A stretch of DNA of 37,489 bases from an uncultured Prevotellaceae bacterium (GTDB lineage: Bacteria; Bacteroidota; Bacteroidia; Bacteroidales; Muribaculaceae). How positions within the stretch are numbered: position 1 is the first letter of the stretch; each line of letters opens with the position of its first letter. A model generated the notes under the pieces. The model searched no databases, was not told the origin of the DNA, and saw only the letters and a list, made by a program, of their open reading frames with translations. The DNA lies in NCBI GenBank assembly GCA_905210415.1, contig CAJLWM010000014.1, forward strand, positions 1 through 37,489, written 5' to 3'. The position numbers and the translations under genes were made by a program. Shown here piece after piece: positions 26,719 to 36,072 of the stretch.

Positions 26719-29457
26719 TTAGAATTTCACACCCACATTGAGGTAAGCACGTATGCCTTGTGCATAGTAGTACTTGTTAGGATACTTTGAGGTGTTGTAG
26801 TTGGTGTAGTCGAAGCGGCCTTGCTGATAACCCGATGTCTGAATGTTGCGGTTGTCAAGTACGTTGTCAACATTCAAGTTAAGGTTGAGCGAAGCGGTGC
26901 GGTTGAGGTAAATCAACTTGCCTATGCTGAAGTTGAGCACGAAGTTGTTGTTTAATCGCTCTTGACGAGTGATTTCAGCCAACTTAGCCTTTAGTGCATC
27001 TTCGGTTTCGCACACCTTATACAGGTTAGGCATTGCCTCGTGGCGCACTGGCGAGAGGTTAACGTAAGAGTCAGCCATATACACGCCGTTTACCTCGAAG
27101 AACCACATGCCAGGAGCGTTCCACTTAAATCCAATATTGTAGGCTTGTTGTGGTGTGCCACCAACATAGAAATTCTTGAGATACACAGTCTGGGTGGTAT
27201 CGGCAGCTTGTCCGTTCTCGTAGCTGCGAGTACCCTGTGCACGATTCTTATACTGATGACGTGAGATAGAAGCAGCACCCATAACGGTGAACGATGGTGT
27301 GATGCGATAAGCCACGCCTACTTCCACACCCTTATAGGTCTTCTTCACGCCTGTGAGCACGTAGTTCATGAATGTGCGGAACTGGTCGTCGTAAAACGAT
27401 GTGCGCTCAGTCATGTTGCTCATATTTGTCCAGTAGCCTGTGATGCTACCCATGAAGCGACGATAATTGAAATTGTAGCTCAAGTCGCCAGAGAGGATGC
27501 GAGCGCTATGAAGGTTGCTAATAGCATCGTCCTTGATGCGTGGCGACACGTAAGCTTGGTCAAACAACGGAGCCTTTGAGCCATAGTAGAAGTGGCCAGA
27601 GAAGTTGTTGCGGCCGTCGAGCTTATATGTAACGCCTGCCTTGATGCCGGCATTGTCAAACTCGTGCATCACGCCCTTGCCATAAGAGTTTTGAGGTGCA
27701 CGACCATTGCGCATGTGTCCATCGCGTTGATATTGAGTGTAGCTTACGGTCAAGCCGTAGTTGATATCCCAACGGTTGAGATTGATCATATTTTGAATCC
27801 AAGCATTTGCGCTGAACGAATTCACGTCGTAGTCATAACCGAAACGGTCGCCTACGCCCACCCTGCGGTTAGGGTTGTTCATATCGTTTTGCAGCATATC
27901 CTTGTCGTTAGGATAGTCGCGCTCTGAGAATTGGTCGGTATCGGTCCAATAGCGACCACCGAGCAAATCCTTGATTGTCTTGTAGTAAGATGATTTCGAC
28001 CAATTCAAGCCCACACCAGCCTGCATAGTGAGATAGTCGTTGAGGCGAGCGTTGAGCACCGAGTTAAACATAGTGTTCAACTGATTGCTGTGGCGCTTTT
28101 CAACGATATAAGTAGACCCCTTTTCAACGCCTGTGTTGTCGGCTTGCAAATTATTGAGGTAGTTGGTCTGATAGAGTCCATTCCAATTGATTTGGCTGAA
28201 CGATTGGTCGAACGCCCACTTCACGCGATATACGCCCTTGGTGTCTTCATCGTCGTAGTATGAAGGCAAGTAGCGATAGTAGTCAGGACGTGGGTCGGCA
28301 GCGTTATACCAGTTGAGAGCCGAAGATGAATAGAACGACTTGCGCACAGCCACACCAGTGTTGAGTGTGACGTTTGCCGATGGCGTCCATATCCAGTTCA
28401 CGATGGCAGTTGGGTCGAACGATTCCACAACCTTGGCATTGCGCTTTTCGCCGTTTTGCCAACCCCAGTTTGGGTTGTAGAGGTTGTTGTCGGTCAACTC
28501 ATATACTTCCTGGAAGGTGGCAGTGTTGGCAGCACGCTTGGTAGGAGCACCGAATGTAGTGATTGACAATGAGTGCTGTGGATTAAACACCTTTTGAGCA
28601 GAAAGGAAGTAACCCCAAGAATTGTAGAACGAACCAGGCACGATACCCTCGTGGCTATATCGTGTCACTGCACTTGCAGCGAGGGCCCAACCGTTTTTGC
28701 GGAGGCCTGTGGCGTGAGTGAGCATACCGCGAAGATAGTAGTTGCCATTGGTGTAGGCCACGCTGGCGCGTGTGCCAGGAGCGTAATCCTTGGCATAAGT
28801 GGCAATGTTGTTGGCACCGCCCACGTCGCCAAACGAATAATTGGTGGCTTCGAGGCCCATGCCGATGCTCTTGTTCTTAAACGCTTGGTTCATACCACCC
28901 ATCATCGAGTAGTTGAAGCGTCCGCGAGCAGGGTCGTTAAACGACACGCCATTAATCATAGTCTGTGTGAACTCAGCATCGTAGCCACGTATGCGGAAGC
29001 GCATAAGGCTGAAATCGTAGCTGGCTGCTTGGTAGAACACGTTGTCGTAGGCACCGCTGAGTGTGGCTATCGACTGGCTATTGCCCTCCTCGTCCTCAAT
29101 CTGCGATTCACTCAGGATAAAGTCGTCTGATTCACCAAATCCGTCGGCAAGATTTGCCAGTTTGATAGTACCGAGATTGTCCACCACATTGGCAGTGATA
29201 ATCACGTCTTGCGACCAATCTTTGTAACCGTAACTCAACACCAAGAGGCGGTCGTTACCGGCCACGGCATCTGAGATGCTAAAATCGCCATTCGGGCCAC
29301 TGGTCACTGATATGCCCTGATCGTCGAGCATCACCGTGGCTCCCACAACCGGCAATCCTGTCTTAGCATCCACCACTACACCCTTCACACCAGTGCGTTG
29401 TGCCAACGCAGGCAATGCAACCAATAGGCATAGCAGCAAAAACAGTTTTAATCTCAT
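26719..29457 (-). CDS. TonB-dependent outer-membrane receptor with carboxypeptidase-like N-terminal domain
   Basis: A 912-residue active-transport barrel powered by TonB-ExbBD. The signal peptide is MRLKLFLLLCLLVALPALAQ. The carboxypeptidase regulatory-like domain (about 22-100) holds GVKGVVVDAKTGLPVVGATV and LLVLSYGYKDW. The plug (about 110-235) includes FRIRGYDAEFTQTMINGVSF, and a 22-strand-type barrel follows, ending in AYLNVGVKF with a terminal Phe. It looks more like the Oar/single-receptor type than SusC, because no SusD gene follows. The downstream gene encodes a DUF5689 lipoprotein instead. No sigma/anti-sigma pair or two-component regulator is nearby. Confidence 0.92.
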   Translation of the reverse strand: MRLKLFLLLCLLVALPALAQRTGVKGVVVDAKTGLPVVGATVMLDDQGISVTSGPNGDFSISDAVAGNDRLLVLSYGYKDWSQDVIITANVVDNLGTIKLANLADGFGESDDFILSESQIEDEEGNSQSIATLSGAYDNVFYQAASYDFSLMRFRIRGYDAEFTQTMINGVSFNDPARGRFNYSMMGGMNQAFKNKSIGMGLEATNYSFGDVGGANNIATYAKDYAPGTRASVAYTNGNYYLRGMLTHATGLRKNGWALAASAVTRYSHEGIVPGSFYNSWGYFLSAQKVFNPQHSLSITTFGAPTKRAANTATFQEVYELTDNNLYNPNWGWQNGEKRNAKVVESFDPTAIVNWIWTPSANVTLNTGVAVRKSFYSSSALNWYNAADPRPDYYRYLPSYYDDEDTKGVYRVKWAFDQSFSQINWNGLYQTNYLNNLQADNTGVEKGSTYIVEKRHSNQLNTMFNSVLNARLNDYLTMQAGVGLNWSKSSYYKTIKDLLGGRYWTDTDQFSERDYPNDKDMLQNDMNNPNRRVGVGDRFGYDYDVNSFSANAWIQNMINLNRWDINYGLTVSYTQYQRDGHMRNGRAPQNSYGKGVMHEFDNAGIKAGVTYKLDGRNNFSGHFYYGSKAPLFDQAYVSPRIKDDAISNLHSARILSGDLSYNFNYRRFMGSITGYWTNMSNMTERTSFYDDQFRTFMNYVLTGVKKTYKGVEVGVAYRITPSFTVMGAASISRHQYKNRAQGTRSYENGQAADTTQTVYLKNFYVGGTPQQAYNIGFKWNAPGMWFFEVNGVYMADSYVNLSPVRHEAMPNLYKVCETEDALKAKLAEITRQERLNNNFVLNFSIGKLIYLNRTASLNLNLNVDNVLDNRNIQTSGYQQGRFDYTNYNTSKYPNKYYYAQGIRAYLNVGVKF

Positions 29458-29554
29458 AAGATTTCTTGTTGTAGTTTGTTTTTGTTTATTTATTATGCAT
29501 TAACTCGTTTACTTGTGAACAATGTGCATTTTATGGCATTTATTCAACAATCTT

Positions 29555-29562
29555 CAAATTTA
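29555..29562 (-). promoter_or_regulatory. Candidate -7 box for the TonB-dependent receptor
   Basis: The minus strand reads TAAATTTG, 97 bases before the receptor start. The -33 element is unclear, so this is tentative. Confidence 0.35.
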
Positions 29563-29810
29563 AACATTTATTTCCAATTCTACACTATTTTTAATGTCAC
29601 ATTTCGGTCAAATCGCTGAAAAACGCCTTATTTACAATATCCATCCGTATATTCAAGCATTTTTTTACGATTATTATTCAGCCTCACACAGGAGCATAGC
29701 AATGCACAGACATCGTTTCATGCAAGCATCAAAATAGCACAATAATACCGCTTAGACGCTGATTGTGGCGCTTTTTTGCTGATTGATACGGCTTTGTCAA
29801 AATAAATTTA

Positions 29811-29818
29811 TATCTTTG
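29811..29818 (+). promoter_or_regulatory. -7 promoter box of pncB
   Basis: TATCTTTG, a TAnnTTTG match 49 bases before the start. A TTTG lies at 29793-29796, but the 14-base spacing is shorter than ideal. Confidence 0.55.
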
Positions 29819-29867
29819 AACTTTGATAACATAACAACTACACCTGCTGATGTAAATATACATTAAT

Positions 29868-31070
29868 ATGGAACCGATAATAACACACTTCACCGACACA
29901 GATTTATACAAACTCACCATGTGCTGCGCCATACTCAACTGTTTCCCTCGCGCTATGGTGAAATATCAATTTGTAGATCGCAACAACACCGTCTACCCCA
30001 AAGGCTTTGCCGACGAGGTGCGACGCCAAGTGAAATATCTCGAGGACCTGCGCTTCACTCGCAAGGAGGAGGAATTTATGACCCGCAAGTGCTACTACCT
30101 GCCAACATGGTTCTACACCTATCTGCGCGGTTTCCGCTACGACTCTCGTTGGGTGGACATCAGCCAAGATGCTGAGGGCCATCTGCACGTCACCTTCGAG
30201 GGATATTGGCATCAAACGGTGCTGCTCGAAGTGCAAATACTTGCCATCATCTCGCAATTGCACCACACCATCACCGGCAACCTGCAGAAGGTGGACATGA
30301 AGGAATATTACGACCTCACCTACCGCAAAGCCACACGCATGCTTGAGGGCGGATTGGTGGTGACCGACTTTGGTTTGCGCCGACGCCTGTCGTTCGATGC
30401 CGAAGACGTGGCTGTGAAAGCATTCATCGACGCTTCTAAGCAGGTGAGCACCGGCAAATTTGTCGGCACAAGCAACGTTTACCTCGCCATGAAGCACGAT
30501 GTGACCCCTATCGGCACCATGGCTCACGAGTGGATTGCCGGCATCGCTGGCATGTTTGGCCCTCAAGAGGCCAACAACATCGCCATGGACATGTGGCAAA
30601 AGACCTACATCGGTTCGCTCGGAATCTTCCTCTACGACACATTCGGATTTAAAGCATTTGCCGACAACTTCTCGGAGCATTTCGCCCGCGTGTTTGCCGG
30701 CCTGCGCATCGATAGCGGCGACGAGTTGGAGCAAGTGCAGAAGATACAGCAGAAATACAAAGAGCTCGGCGTGGACTATCGCACCAAGCAGATAATCTTC
30801 AGCAACGCGCTCGACACCGACCGCGCTCTCGCCATACACGACCGCGTGAAAGACCGCTGCATCGACAGCTACGGCATTGGTACTCACATCACCTGCGACA
30901 CCTATGGCTGGGGATTCTCGCCTATGAACATCGTGATAAAGCTCGTGGCGATAAAAATCACCGAGAAGCGCGACTTCAACGACACTTGCAAAATGAGCGA
31001 AGACCTCGGCAAATACACCGGTAAACCCGAGACCGTGGCTCTATTCAAGAAACTACTCCACATAGAATAA
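29868..31070 (+). CDS. pncB: Nicotinate phosphoribosyltransferase
   Basis: It converts nicotinate and PRPP to nicotinate mononucleotide in the Preiss-Handler route of NAD salvage. The length of 400 residues equals that of E. coli PncB. Typical stretches are FTDTDLYKLTMCCAIL at the N-terminus, VTDFGLRRRLSFDAEDVAVK, and FVGTSNVYLAMKHDVTPIG. GTMAHEWIAG follows, where H220 corresponds to the autophosphorylated histidine of the family. GLRIDSGD near residue 284 is the phosphate/ribose site. It is followed after 55 bases by a secreted phosphoesterase-fold gene that is probably on the same transcript. Confidence 0.96.
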   Translation: MEPIITHFTDTDLYKLTMCCAILNCFPRAMVKYQFVDRNNTVYPKGFADEVRRQVKYLEDLRFTRKEEEFMTRKCYYLPTWFYTYLRGFRYDSRWVDISQDAEGHLHVTFEGYWHQTVLLEVQILAIISQLHHTITGNLQKVDMKEYYDLTYRKATRMLEGGLVVTDFGLRRRLSFDAEDVAVKAFIDASKQVSTGKFVGTSNVYLAMKHDVTPIGTMAHEWIAGIAGMFGPQEANNIAMDMWQKTYIGSLGIFLYDTFGFKAFADNFSEHFARVFAGLRIDSGDELEQVQKIQQKYKELGVDYRTKQIIFSNALDTDRALAIHDRVKDRCIDSYGIGTHITCDTYGWGFSPMNIVIKLVAIKITEKRDFNDTCKMSEDLGKYTGKPETVALFKKLLHIE

Positions 31071-31125
31071 ACATCATCAACAAGATTTTTTTTAAACAAC
31101 ACCACTTTTTTAAGAGTATACACAC

Positions 31126-32190
31126 ATGAAGAAACTATTGGCATTGGCGGCAGTGATATTACTGCTCACATCGGCTACCATCGAGCAAAAGAAAAGCAAC
31201 GCTACCGACAGCGAAAACTCTTATGAAGCCTTCGGCGTGGCATTCTACAACCTTGAGAACTTGTTCGACACCATCAACAACAATGGCACCTACGACAAGG
31301 AATTCTCACCTAACGGCGCTCGCCAATGGAACTCTGAGAAATACTACAAAAAACTTCACAATCTGGCCTATGCCATAAGCCAAATGGCTACCGCTTCCAC
31401 CCCTTATGGTCCTGCCATTCTCGGTGTGTCGGAAATCGAAAACATCAGCGTGCTCAAAGACCTCGTGAAGCAAGAGGAAATACGCAAATGGCACTTGCAA
31501 ATCGTGCATCACGATTCGCCTGACCGCCGCGGCATCGACGTGGGTTTGCTCTATAACCCTCGATTTTTCCGCGTGCTCAACGTGGTAAACACCCCTCTGA
31601 TTATGCCCGACCGTCCTAACTTCCGCACACGCGACCAAATGTGCGTCACCGGTCTGCTCGGAGGCGAAAAAGTGAGCGTGATCATAAACCACTGGCCATC
31701 GCGCCTTGGCGGACAAGAGCAATCAAGCCCTCTGCGCGAGGCGGCTGCCGCACGCGTGAAACTCACCGTTGACTCGCTGCTCAAAGACGACCCCAACCAA
31801 GGCATCGTGATAATGGGCGACCTCAACGACGACCCTCACGACAAGAGCTGCGCCATGGTGCTTGGCGCCAAGCGCAACATCAAGGACGTGCCACAAGGCG
31901 GATTGTACAACCCTTGGTGGGCTACACTCGACAAGGGCGTGGGTTCGCTGGCTTACGGCGGCAGTTGGAATCTCTTCGACCAAATCATCATCAACGACTA
32001 CTTCCTGCGCAGCAACCGCGAGCATCTCACCTACCTCAACCACCGAGTGCTCAATATGGAATTCCTGCAAACCAAAGAAGGAAAATATAAGGGATACCCA
32101 CACCGCACCTATTCAGGCGGAGCATTCCTCAATGGATATAGCGACCACTTCCCTACACAGATAATCATGGTGCGCAAGATTAAGCAATAA
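31126..32190 (+). CDS. Exported endonuclease/exonuclease/phosphatase (EEP) family protein
   Basis: A 354-residue metal-dependent phosphoesterase-fold enzyme with signal peptide MKKLLALAAVILLLTSA and no lipobox, so it is probably periplasmic or secreted. Family motifs are all present: FYNLENLFDT (N42), GVSEIEN (E103, metal ligand), HHDSPDRRGIDVGLLYNP, INHWPSRLGG, IMGDLNDDPHD (catalytic Asp/Asn pair) and YSDHFPTQI (final Asp-His). Substrates in this fold range from DNA to phosphoinositides and nucleotides, so the target cannot be fixed. In other Bacteroidetes such genes often neighbour DUF5689 genes, and one lies 4.5 kb away here. It probably shares a transcript with pncB and ends at a hairpin. 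Confidence 0.9.
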   Translation: MKKLLALAAVILLLTSATIEQKKSNATDSENSYEAFGVAFYNLENLFDTINNNGTYDKEFSPNGARQWNSEKYYKKLHNLAYAISQMATASTPYGPAILGVSEIENISVLKDLVKQEEIRKWHLQIVHHDSPDRRGIDVGLLYNPRFFRVLNVVNTPLIMPDRPNFRTRDQMCVTGLLGGEKVSVIINHWPSRLGGQEQSSPLREAAAARVKLTVDSLLKDDPNQGIVIMGDLNDDPHDKSCAMVLGAKRNIKDVPQGGLYNPWWATLDKGVGSLAYGGSWNLFDQIIINDYFLRSNREHLTYLNHRVLNMEFLQTKEGKYKGYPHRTYSGGAFLNGYSDHFPTQIIMVRKIKQ

Positions 32191-32210
32191 TCTTCGCCAC
32201 GCAATAAGCA

Positions 32211-32258
32211 AATCACTGCCATCCCTCGCCCCACCGACAAGCGATAGCAGTGATTTTT
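32211..32258 (+). terminator. Probable terminator of pncB-EEP transcript
   Basis: AATCACTGC (32211-32219) pairs with GCAGTGATT (32247-32255), with an inner TCGC/GCGA stem and a short T run to 32258. It lies 21 bases after the EEP stop codon. Confidence 0.72.
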
Positions 32259-32296
32259 ATTCTATTAACTCCTGCCACCTATCGCATTTCGCATCA

Positions 32297-34945
32297 ATGA
32301 CCGTTTTAGGAATCATATTAGGTATAATGCTTGCAATTTCCATCACGCTTTTTGTAATCAAAAAGAGGCGCGACGACGCCTTACGGGCCATCGAAGAACA
32401 AAAAGAGCAGGAAAGACAAGCCCAACTGATTGAGGCAAAAATCTGCGACACCGTGGAATCACTGAAGCCGTGCTATAAGCAGTATATCGACCACTTCTAC
32501 AATGTGCTACTTCATTCAGAGCACTACTTCACCGCATCGGAGAAAGACAAATTCATCAACGAAACAAAAGACCACCTCACAAAGTTGGAATTCCTCCACA
32601 ACAACAATGCTTTGGAGCGACTTGAAAATGCCGACCGTCTGCTTGACGCAATTCAAGGCATCGACACAATTCGAAAAGAGCACAACGAAAAATTCGTGAA
32701 CAAAGAAATGTTGCAACAAAGCGAGTTTTTCGACAACATCCTTGATTACCCTCTCGACAACCAACAGCGAGAATCAATCGTGAAATTAGAAGACAACTGC
32801 CTGGTGATAAGTAGTGCCGGCAGCGGTAAGACTTCTACGATGATTGGCAAACTGCTATACCTCGTGAGACAACGCAAGGTTGACCCATCGCGCATTCTCA
32901 CCATCACATACACTCACAAGGCTTCTGACGAACTCACCACCCGACTGAAAGGAACGGGGCTTTCGTGTATGACCTTCCACAAACTCGCAATGACAATCAT
33001 TGCGCACATTGAGGGCAAAAAGCCGTCAATTGCCGGCAACGACCTTTTCATAAAGGTTTTCTATGACCAATTGAGCAATTCCATTTTCAGAAATGCCATA
33101 CTCAACTATCTCACTGACTACAAATCGCTGGTTAAAGAAGAGCACTCCTACCTCAACTCAGTAGATTACTATCGCGACAGAAAGAAATATGGCGTAATTG
33201 CCCTGTATCCCGACAAGGACGGAAAAACAATCTTCACCAAAAGTGAAGAAGAAAAAAAGATATGCAGTTACCTCACCGAACTTGGCATCGCATTTAAGTA
33301 TGAAGAGCCGTATGAACATGAGGTTTACACCGAAGAATACCGACAATATCGCCCCGATTTCACGATATACTATACCGACAAATCGGGCGCTAAGCGCAAA
33401 CTTTATCTTGAGCACTATGCCCTCGACGCACTGGGCAATGTGCCAAAATGGTTTGGCAACGGTCGTCCCGATGGTTGGTTTGAAGCCAACCAACGCTACA
33501 AAGAGGGTGTAGAATGGAAAGCAAATACGCACAATACTTATCACACTCAATTAATCTACACTCAAAGTGCCGATTTTCACAGGGGCAATATTCGCACACA
33601 CCTGCGTGACCTATTGACAAAAGCTGGCGTTCCCATTCATGAGCAAACCTCCGACAGCCTGATGAACAAGATTATTTCGCGCAACAAGAGCTTGGAAAAC
33701 GCACTGATGCAAATGACACAAAGTTTTATCAACCTCGTGAAAGCCAACGGCAAGAGCGTGGATGAAATACGCGATGTGGCACAACAGCACAACTCAAAAA
33801 GAGACATCTTCGTCATCGACAATATTATGAAACCGCTCTGGGACGGCTACCAACAGGCGCTTGCCCAAAACGATGAAATGGACTTCACCGACGCAATCAT
33901 CAAAGCCACAAAATACTGCAACGAGCACAAGTGGACAAAAAAATATGACTACATACTGATTGATGAGTTTCAAGATATCTCCATCGATAGATACCGCTTT
34001 TTGCAAGCACTGCGAACCGACACTCCAATGACTAAACTATATTGCGTGGGCGACGATTGGCAATCGATCTACCGATTCTCTGGCAGCGACCTGTCGCTAT
34101 TCTCCGAGTTTCCCAAATACTTCGGATTCACCGAACTATGCAAAATCGAAACCACCTACCGATTTGGCGACCCTCTGATAAAGGAATCTTCTCAATTTAT
34201 TCAAAACAATCCGCTACAACACAAGAAGAACGTGCATCCACGCACCGTAAACCCACCAGAAACAAAGCTAAGTTTTGTTGGCTACAACGACAATACCCAC
34301 CTGCAATCACTATTGCAGAGAATGATTCCAAACATCCCTGCTGGCAAATCAGCATATATCATTTCGCGATATTCGTTTGATGTGCGCGCACTGGCTTCGC
34401 CACAAATAGGCATGGAATACATCAACGACAACGTAATGCTCACCATCGCCAACCGTCGCATAAAATTCATGACAATACACGGATCAAAAGGCCTTGAAGC
34501 CGACTATGTGTTCCTCATAAACTGCAACAGCGGCTTATACGGATTCCCTTCATTAATCTCCGACGACCCTGTGCTCGACTACGTTCTGAGCAATCCTGAG
34601 CACTTTGAGTATGCCGAAGAGCGTCGTGTGTTTTACGTAGGCATAACACGCGCAAAAACACACACAGTTGTGCTTTATTGCAACAACACGCCTTCGCCTT
34701 TCGTTACAGAAATAAATCACGTAACAAGCCAAAACCCCGAACAATGTCCATGGTGTGGCACAGGACACCGCATCGTGAAATATCAGGGTTTAACAAAGCA
34801 AAAGACCCCATATACCGTGTGGGGATGCGACAACAAAGAAGCCAATTGCCAATATTTTGAACGAGAATTTGTAAATACTCCTCGTTTTCGTGATTTCACA
34901 CGACCAAATTATAGGCAGGACCGAGCGCGTCGTAAAAATTTTTGA
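32297..34945 (+). CDS. UvrD/helicase IV-like SF1 helicase with nuclease-like insert
   Basis: An 882-residue ATP-dependent helicase. Residues 1-22 are a hydrophobic membrane-anchor-like segment followed by KKRRDD. Walker A is SSAGSGKTS (172-180). Residues about 320-425 form an insert with RPDFTIYY (D354) and YLEHYALDALGN (E372), then RYKEGVEWK, which resembles the PD-(D/E)xK-type insert of helicase IV relatives; the usual Lys reads His373. Motif II is IDEFQD (555-560), motif III GDDWQSIYR (585-593), motif V TIHGSKGLEAD (726-736) and motif VI VFYVGITRAK (778-787). The C-terminus holds a four-cysteine zinc-ribbon-like domain (C817, C820, C844, C851). It stands alone, flanked by a terminator and a promoter. 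A repair or defence role is possible but unproven. Confidence 0.9.
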   Translation: MTVLGIILGIMLAISITLFVIKKRRDDALRAIEEQKEQERQAQLIEAKICDTVESLKPCYKQYIDHFYNVLLHSEHYFTASEKDKFINETKDHLTKLEFLHNNNALERLENADRLLDAIQGIDTIRKEHNEKFVNKEMLQQSEFFDNILDYPLDNQQRESIVKLEDNCLVISSAGSGKTSTMIGKLLYLVRQRKVDPSRILTITYTHKASDELTTRLKGTGLSCMTFHKLAMTIIAHIEGKKPSIAGNDLFIKVFYDQLSNSIFRNAILNYLTDYKSLVKEEHSYLNSVDYYRDRKKYGVIALYPDKDGKTIFTKSEEEKKICSYLTELGIAFKYEEPYEHEVYTEEYRQYRPDFTIYYTDKSGAKRKLYLEHYALDALGNVPKWFGNGRPDGWFEANQRYKEGVEWKANTHNTYHTQLIYTQSADFHRGNIRTHLRDLLTKAGVPIHEQTSDSLMNKIISRNKSLENALMQMTQSFINLVKANGKSVDEIRDVAQQHNSKRDIFVIDNIMKPLWDGYQQALAQNDEMDFTDAIIKATKYCNEHKWTKKYDYILIDEFQDISIDRYRFLQALRTDTPMTKLYCVGDDWQSIYRFSGSDLSLFSEFPKYFGFTELCKIETTYRFGDPLIKESSQFIQNNPLQHKKNVHPRTVNPPETKLSFVGYNDNTHLQSLLQRMIPNIPAGKSAYIISRYSFDVRALASPQIGMEYINDNVMLTIANRRIKFMTIHGSKGLEADYVFLINCNSGLYGFPSLISDDPVLDYVLSNPEHFEYAEERRVFYVGITRAKTHTVVLYCNNTPSPFVTEINHVTSQNPEQCPWCGTGHRIVKYQGLTKQKTPYTVWGCDNKEANCQYFEREFVNTPRFRDFTRPNYRQDRARRKNF

Positions 34946-34975
34946 AAAAATGGTGGGGTGTGTGATTTTTTGGGG

Positions 34976-34983
34976 TATTTTTG
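34976..34983 (+). promoter_or_regulatory. -7 promoter box of the ABC exporter operon
   Basis: TATTTTTG, a TAnnTTTG match 152 bases before the start at 35135. The leader also carries a perfect palindrome GCAGTAG..CTACTGC at 35047-35066. Confidence 0.5.
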
Positions 34984-35046
34984 CGTCTAATTTGTATCGA
35001 TTGACTTCAGGCAACTGACAACTTCAAGCAACGGCAGTTTCAGGCG

Positions 35047-35066
35047 GCAGTAGCCGCCCCTACTGC
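35047..35066. repeat. Short palindrome in the ABC operon leader
   Basis: GCAGTAG (35047-35053) and CTACTGC (35060-35066) form a perfect 7 bp stem with a CCGCCC loop. An overlapping alternative stem GGCGG/CCGCC also exists. There is no T run, so it is not a terminator. Confidence 0.55.
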
Positions 35067-35134
35067 AAACAAGGTGTTGGGCCGCAAGGAATCGCAAATT
35101 TTTTTAGAACTTATCAAAACAAAACCGATATACT

Positions 35135-36049
35135 ATGTATTTTATCGAAGCAAACGACGTGGTGAAGCAATACAGCGGACATACCGCCCTCAACCACGTG
35201 AGCATAAAAGTGAAGGAAGGCTCCATCTACGGGCTGCTTGGTCCTAACGGGGCTGGCAAAACATCGTTGATACGCATTATCACTCAGATCACTCGCCCCG
35301 ATAGCGGCGAACTGCTGTTTAACGGGCAACCAGCCAAACCAAGCGACGTATGCAACATAGGCTATCTGCCCGAAGAGCGCGGATTATATAAAAAGATGAA
35401 GGTTGCCGACCACATCATCTATCTCGCCCGTCTCAAGGGCATGAGTAAAGCCGAAGCCACCAGCGAAATGCGCACCTGGCTCGAGCGCTTCGACCTCACC
35501 GAATGGGCTAACAAGAAGATTGAAACACTATCGAAGGGTATGGCCCAGAAGGTGCAGTTTATCGGCACCGTGATACACCGCCCGAAACTGCTGATTTTCG
35601 ACGAACCATTCTCGGGATTCGACCCTGTGAATGCCGAAATACTGAAAAAGGAAATCATCCGCCTGCGCAACGAGGGCGCAACCGTGATTTTCTCCACCCA
35701 CAATATGGAGTCGGTGGAAGCCACCTGCCAAGAGATTTCGCTCATCAACCACAGCGAGGTGGTGCTGCAGGGCAACGTGGCAGAGATTAAGCAACGCTAC
35801 AAGAAAAACACCATCAGCGTGACTGTGGCCGAGGGCGCCATCGCCCCCGACGACTCACTCTACAACATAGTGAGCACCACGCCCAATGGCTATGGCGGCA
35901 CCGAGTCGGTGATACGCCTGCAAACCGGCACAAGCATGCGCGAAGCCATCAATCATCTCAATTCCAACTACACGCTCACTGGTTTTCAGGAAATTCTGCC
36001 GACAATGAACGAAATCTTCATTGAAACCGTGACAGGCATCAAACAATAA
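35135..36049 (+). CDS. ABC-2 type exporter ATP-binding protein (NatA-like)
   Basis: A 304-residue ATPase that drives the membrane partner encoded downstream. Walker A is GPNGAGKT (36-43), the signature LSKGM is at 132-136, Walker B with the catalytic Glu is LLIFDEP (152-158), and the switch His is H189. The C-terminal 80 residues match the DUF4162-type extension of this subfamily. It is closest in type to NatA sodium-export and related multidrug exporters; the substrate is not determined. The permease gene starts 23 bases downstream, so the two are cotranscribed. Confidence 0.94.
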   Translation: MYFIEANDVVKQYSGHTALNHVSIKVKEGSIYGLLGPNGAGKTSLIRIITQITRPDSGELLFNGQPAKPSDVCNIGYLPEERGLYKKMKVADHIIYLARLKGMSKAEATSEMRTWLERFDLTEWANKKIETLSKGMAQKVQFIGTVIHRPKLLIFDEPFSGFDPVNAEILKKEIIRLRNEGATVIFSTHNMESVEATCQEISLINHSEVVLQGNVAEIKQRYKKNTISVTVAEGAIAPDDSLYNIVSTTPNGYGGTESVIRLQTGTSMREAINHLNSNYTLTGFQEILPTMNEIFIETVTGIKQ

Positions 36050-36057
36050 CATAATAT

Positions 36058-36063
36058 AGGAGG
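36058..36063 (+). promoter_or_regulatory. Shine-Dalgarno site of the ABC permease
   Basis: AGGAGG lies 9 bases before the ATG at 36073. A full consensus site is unusual for Bacteroidetes and supports this start; it may raise translation of the membrane subunit. Confidence 0.7.
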
Positions 36064-36072
36064 ACATACGCA

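Larger units (their letters stand above)
29458..29867. other. 410-base divergent intergenic region
   Basis: AT-rich spacer between the leftward receptor and rightward pncB. A candidate leftward -7 box TAAATTTG lies at 29555-29562 (minus strand) and a rightward one at 29811-29818. No hairpin terminator, repeat or coding frame stood out in the remainder. It is the likely regulatory region of both transcripts. Confidence 0.6.

Noticed and set aside
26719..29457. SusC/SusD polysaccharide utilisation locus
   Set aside because: No SusD homologue, glycoside hydrolase or hybrid two-component regulator is nearby.
29729..29938. A 69-codon minus-strand frame overlapping the pncB start
   Set aside because: No family resemblance, and it overlaps a certain gene and its promoter.
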